A stretch of 64,000 nt of DNA from Xiphias gladius (taxonomy: Eukaryota; Chordata; Actinopteri; Istiophoriformes; Xiphiidae): assembly GCF_016859285.1 (NCBI RefSeq), contig NC_053407.1, positions 21,478,715 to 21,542,714 on the forward strand, read 5' to 3'. Below, in pieces: positions 58,587 to 64,000 of this stretch (its first letter is position 1; each line of letters opens with the position of its first letter). The notes under the pieces are model-generated. The model was given only the letters and a program-made list of their open reading frames with translations. It ran no database searches and was not told the origin of the DNA. A program made the position numbers and the translations under genes.

Positions 58587-61500
58587 GTCTGTCCCATTCA
58601 CAACAGTAACAGGGTAGCAGTAGGGGTGGCTCTGATCATGATAGGCTTGATGATTAAATCTTACAGTTTAACTCTGAAACCTATAGCCTATGATCTGTAG
58701 CATTGAATTTACATTATACATTTAGATTTTAAGCTTTTAGCTGATGATTTTATCGAGGATGATTATCATGAGCACAACTGTTACATAAGCTTAAATTCCT
58801 AGCTCTCCACCATTACAAACAAAAGTGTGTCAGACTCACAGAACATAATAAACATTGAATGTACTTTTATAGGCTCTTTTCTTTGGCAGCCCTCAGAACT
58901 AATGAATCATGTGTTTACCAAAACTGGCACATAAGTAAACATCAGTCCTCAAAACGCATTCAAAGAAGGCAAGCACATATTTTTAGGGTCAAAACAAAAA
59001 AAACCCCAGTACCACAAGATGTCAAAAATTGCGAAAGAAATTCTGTTTTTGGCTTATAACTCTTTAACTTTCTGGTGTTTCAGGAAGTTGAATTTTTCCA
59101 AATTCATTTTTTGATCCTTTCTGTGAAGAATATTACTTGTAATTGTAGTTCAGTTTATTTCTGTCAAGACCTTCGGCAGCCATTTAACATTTTGTCAAAT
59201 GTGCGTTATTTAGCTTCTTGCAAAGTTGATTGAATGCATTTCATATGCAAAATATGTTTCTGGGGGATGCCTTCCTTATGGATATTCAACAGACATTTCA
59301 CACTCCATACCATGATAAAGAAATGGATTTGATGTCTAAGACACAGAATCACTTTTTGTGGTCAAAATTACTAAATAGATAGACAAGCCCCTGAAGGACG
59401 TGTGTTTGTGTGTTTGTGTTTGTGTGTGTGTGTTTGCGTGTGTGTGTTTGTGCGTGTGCGTACCCGCGTTGACTAGCTTTCTCGGGAGACTCTCAAGCCC
59501 AAGGTGAGGCCATTTTTAGATCACTAACTCATGAGCCATATCACCTACCAACAAACATTTTCCCCTGGGTTCCTTGGCTCAACATGAGTCCAGGTAATAT
59601 AGTTTGGTCAGTTTCATACCATTAATTCAGGGATTATCTTCACTTCTGTGAAAAGCACACATTGTCCTGCAAAGCGGTTATAGTCCTCCCCCTATACTGT
59701 AATTATTTTTATTCAGTAAGATTTTAATACTTCACATTGTTTTCCTATGGTGCATGAATAAATGCGCAAACAAGTCATCAATGTACCTCAGTGTGTGCAG
59801 TTTGCCCAGTTTGAAAACCTTTGCTTGGCCACTGGAATTGCTCCCTCATATTTAATGTGTATTGTTCCTATGAAGGCTTATTTTTTACTCATTCTCTCTT
59901 TCACACCCTGTTTCACATTGACATATTGTGTTTATACACCTAGTGACAATTTAACTGCACTCCTCTGCTAGAGTAATAGAGGGCTTATTGTTGGTCTGCT
60001 GGATTTTCTGTACAGCCTGTGTTGACGGTGGAGAGTTTGAAGGATTTTGAGAATCCTAATGAGAAAAATCCTTTGCACAGCAAGCGGGGGGGGTCTCCAT
60101 TTCTTTCCCGTCAGTGTTTATTTCCAGTCAGTTCCATTTTTACAGGAGAGTGAGGGGTACAGTTGCAGTGAGAGACACTTAAATCCATCTCCACTAAACA
60201 GGTATGCATTAGCCACCAGTAACATAACAAACTGCCATTCCACTCTACCATTTTGCTGATCAATACGTACGGCTACTCTTTACCTTTTAAGTAAGGGCTT
60301 AGTAAGAGAACAGAAGAGGAAATAAGAAACCACATGAGCGGGATCTTAGAAAACAAACAACTGGATGTTGTTTACCTCAAAACAATAGTTGTAAAGTGCT
60401 TTGAAAAAGAGAGGACACAAGATAACATACTGTAAATGCATGCACAAGTCCTATGTCCCAATTCTGTTTGAGTATTACTTTGGTCTAGCCTGTTTTTGAC
60501 CTGTCAGTATCTACTTGGGTTGACATTCAAAACACAGATATGGCGTACAGACTGACAAACTCGACATAGACCTAGTTCATGTGAATGAGCATGTGTTTGC
60601 ATCAAAGGCAATATCCCATGTTGACAAGCTCCCACACTCCTAATTGGAAGCTGTGTTAGTGGTGTTGGTGAATTGGGACATGCAGGAAGAGAGAATGAAA
60701 GAGACTGGTTGATGAAAACCTACCTGCGGTGGGAGATTTCCCCAGCCTGCAGTCAAACAGGTCTCGCCCTACTCTGAGATGCATGAATTATGCCAGTGCA
60801 GTGCTTCCCTCATCAATCATCACAACTGTTTGACTGCTGCATCTGCTGTTTTAGAAGGAAAAGACAGACAATCTAATTATGGAACTGCTATTCACCACTG
60901 TTAGTCAGCCACCAGCAGGAAACCTCATAATGTTAGAAGATGAGACACCATCAGTACTTTAATATATTTAACACATTTGACGTGAAATCACTTATAAGTG
61001 TTTCATTTTAATTTCCTTTTATTTCAAAAGAACTTTTCAAAGGACAAACTGAATGAAATTAGAAAAAGAGATCTTCAGTCCTGCCTTAGTAAGACATACT
61101 TTTTTTCGCTCTGCTCATGTACTTCTCAGGGCAATAAATCTTTAGAGTATATTTTAAGGTTGTGTTTTAGCCTTGGCTCACATTTCTTGATTTTTTTTTT
61201 TTTTTTTTTTTTTTTTTGGAGGGTTTTTACCTGCATTCACCATGTCTGAAGATATTCTACTACCACTTGTTTTGCTCTGCTTTTCCAAATGATATAGACT
61301 ATTGAATATCAAAACACTAATATCAGGATATAAAATTATACATTTTAAACAAAATTCAGTTTGCTATTACATATTAATGCATGAATTTGGAATATTTAAG
61401 GGGAGGTGCACAGAGACAGGAGAGGGCAACTTATGTAAGCTCGAGACAAAATTACTTTGTGTTTTAAGTCATGAATTGCGACTTCCGCAACTTCTCCAAG

Positions 61501-64000
61501 GTCGTCTTCTGTCGGGTTGTAGCTCAAAAATATTAAACATCTTGAGTTCATGATGTAAGATCTTCTTTGGAGAAACCAAACCATTTCGCAACCCTATCAA
61601 AGCCATGGAAAACCATTAATAGAAATGAAAAAGGTTAAGGCAATGCAAGAATTTACAAAAACTGTCACATTCAATGTAATCAAAGCTTACAGAAGCTAAC
61701 ATTGTGTCTTTATTAGCGATCTGGTTTGTGAGAAATTTAATTTATGAAGAGATGCTGATATCAAAATACTAAGTTTCACTAGTTTGATAAAGCAAACACT
61801 GTTTTGCTAAAAATGAATTTAAACAACGATGAAAATACTCAAGGCGTAATTTTTTTGAGTTTTTAAACTTTTTAATATGATTGGACAATTAAATATAGGT
61901 TAAAGTCAAAGAACAACATTTATAATGACTTCACTTCATTCAGCTTTCGACCACTTTACTTTCCTTTTGAACTTCTGGTCAGATTCAGAGTGCCACCCAG
62001 CCTGATGACTTTATTCCCTGGCTATTTAAAACTGGTCGTGAGCGTAACATGCTGTCTGTGTGATGTCAGGATTTCCTAGAGAGGGAGTCATCTCGCTCTT
62101 TCCCACAAACGCCTACAGAGTTTTCCACTTAATTCAAGCCCCAAACAATCACCCTTTTGTACTGTGAGCACAAGAAAGTTGCCACGTCATGTGCTGAACG
62201 AATGCCCAAATTCTCAAGCAGCGCTTCAAGACAGTTGTGATTGTTCGTTGATGTTTCTAGGATTCTGCAGGCTGGAAAAGAAAGCTATCTGATGGAGCCA
62301 GAACTTTAGATTCAGACTTGGTACATTGGGGAAATTGTAACTTGGAGCAAGACCTTTGAAACAGAGCAGCCGTGGTATTATCAAAGCCTTACACTTGCTA
62401 CCATAGCAATGGAGGGGATGCCTTAGCGAGGGGGAAGGGGGGGAAAGGGCGAAAAAATAGAGGAGATGAAAGGAGGGAGGAGGCGCATGTTCCACATTAA
62501 AGCTCTCTCAGTTATCTCTGCGCTAAAGAACACAGAAGCAGAAGACTTTAGATGTTTCTCAATGGATGCCAGGGCATGCGTGGAATGGCGAGGAAGGCCA
62601 AATTTTTTCTGCCTAGTTGCCATGGCATCTCCTGAGGCGATGGGGAGGAATGGGAGCATGTTTTGTGCCCACCTCTGCCAGCATTTGATGGGAGGCATGG
62701 GATCAGCGGGCCACCACCCCTTGTGTGAGCTCTTGAGAGCCCCAACAAGGCATCGTGCTTAGCAGAAAGACTTCACAAAGGGAGAAATGGAGTAGGTCAC
62801 ATCAGCAGTCCCATACTTTTTTGTCAATAATGAGTGACAGTGGGAATAGGTCATAAACGAGTCTAAGAAGACATTAAATGTGGCAGATTCGTCTAAGAAA
62901 AACTCTGATTGTTTGATTCTGTGTGAGAAAAGAGGAGAAAAAGCCTGGGGTCTAGGGTCTCACAAAATTAGGTGCCATTCAGAAATTGCAGTTCAACAAA
63001 TCATAACCTTTTGGATCGCCTGTTTTTCATCTCCTTTTTTCCTTGTAAGGGCTACTGCAGGTGAAGGTATTGGTCATAAATTACACGCTCAGCACCACAG
63101 CAGAAAGGTGAGAGGTGGTGGATTCAGGGAGGCGACAGAGAAGATAAATCCAAGCTTTTAGCCACTTCCTCATCCCAGCTCTCTCCTCCTGTGTTAAGCC
63201 CTGAGAGCTCAGCCCGGAGGCTGTTGGAGGATGGAACTCAGACTTATGAGCCCTGCTGCAGACAGCTTCCTCTTCCTAGACAGACTCATCCTTGTCCCTT
63301 GAGTATAAAAGCACACACATGGATTCTCTCATTGTCACATTACCTCTGTTTCCCCAATTGACTATTCTTTTTGTTCTTTTGTACAGATATGTTTTCACAC
63401 ATGCACAAATACTTGATTGCACTGGCACACTTGTTTGGGGATTAGGCCGGTCCACTGATTATGTTGACTGGCTGTTGTATGAAAGCTTTCCTGAATTTTC
63501 TTCCGTCTCTAACCGCCTTTCCTTCTCACAGTGCAGCACACTTAGCAGGCCTCTCACTGCAGCGGCTCCAGATGAGATTTCTGGGAATAAGGCCGGGCTT
63601 TAAACCTCGCATTACAATGTATTGGTATTGGTATGCAGGGGTGTATTCAGTCACTGCACAGCAGGGAAATTAGCTTTAAATTGTCCAGCAGATGACTTAT
63701 TATGAAGGACAGAAAAATTATGCTTTCTAATATGAGGTTGTCAAATATGTACATAAAAGCCTCAAAGGAATCTAGTCCAAGTAAATAGGGGCGAGGGGGT
63801 TCTGCATACATTTATATCACTGCAAGAATTTTCACAGTTTAACCTGACTGGCTGCAGCTGGCAGAGATGATTCATTGTTTCAATACTGGGTTTACATGTG
63901 TGATCATGTGTTCACCAAATGTTTGGGAAAAGGTAACTGCATAGTGGATCTCAATTGCTTTGCCTGCCTGGGGCAAAGCTGGCACTCACACAGATGGGTT
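58587..64000 (+). other. pnpla8: Long pnpla8 intron, open at the window end
   Basis: The donor cag|gtctgt at 58586/58587 begins an intron of more than 5.4 kb. It holds a TG-rich patch at 59,400-59,460, a 27-base T run at 61,191-61,217, and two GC-richer patches at 62,220-62,760 and 63,040-63,600. I see no exon encoding the DGGxLLNNP region expected next. Open frames here (for example 62,466-62,762) resemble no known protein. Confidence 0.6.

Noticed and set aside
60024..60032. A GACGGTGGA (Asp-Gly-Gly) possibly marking the catalytic Asp exon of pnpla8
   Set aside because: There is no acceptor in the right phase, and the following residues do not read like the LLNNP sequence expected after the motif, so it is chance.
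62466..62762. A 98-codon open frame in the pnpla8 intron as a separate gene
   Set aside because: It has no recognisable domain and no splice or promoter support, and its composition is that of a GC-richer intron patch. Kept only as part of the intron note.
63988..64000. cacacagatgggtt at the window end as the start of the next pnpla8 exon
   Set aside because: The preceding exon ends in phase 0 and the next should begin with GAYGG. The candidate acceptor would give ATG GGT instead.

Overview
The window looks like nuclear DNA of a ray-finned fish, most likely a percomorph teleost. Genes are split into many short exons with GT/AG introns. Introns and intergenic DNA are full of CA/GT microsatellites and several short interspersed repeat families of the kind common in percomorph genomes. 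Five protein-coding genes can be read exon by exon. No prokaryotic, viral or CRISPR-type features are visible. Species and repeat-family names cannot be fixed from sequence alone.

Layout: (1) 1-10,477 holds no recognisable gene apart from a possible 5' exon or promoter of cald1 near 9.8-10.06 kb, plus three copies of a palindromic repeat. (2) 10,478-27,845 (+) is caldesmon (cald1), reconstructed as 17 coding exons and about 753 aa. It includes a 669-nt Glu/Lys/Arg-rich helix exon and an Ala/Pro tract between the calmodulin/actin-binding motifs. (3) 31,287-34,295 (+) is a troponin T (12 coding exons, 246 aa), closest to the cardiac type by its motifs but with an altered C-terminus. (4) 46,567-35,224 (-) is dnm1l (Drp1), complete at 719 aa, with a likely 30-nt alternative micro-exon. 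It converges on the troponin T gene. (5) 50,389-49,416 (-) is dnajb9 (ERdj4), 217 aa in two coding exons. (6) 52,987 to beyond 58,586 (+) is pnpla8 (iPLA2-gamma). It is cut by the window end: 685 residues are present and the exon with the catalytic Asp lies outside.

Functional themes: cald1 and troponin T are neighbouring same-strand genes for thin-filament regulators. dnm1l (mitochondrial fission), dnajb9 (ER co-chaperone) and pnpla8 (mitochondrial/peroxisomal phospholipase) follow. dnajb9 and pnpla8 are divergent and share an upstream region with a palindromic CRE/UPRE-like site, two CCAAT boxes and a TATA box on the dnajb9 side. The most interesting observation is the cald1-troponin T tandem. 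In human, the caldesmon-related genes LSP1 and LAD1 lie between a troponin I and a troponin T gene (TNNI2-LSP1-TNNT3 and TNNI1-LAD1-TNNT2). This window may hold a further duplicate of that block that mammals no longer keep together.
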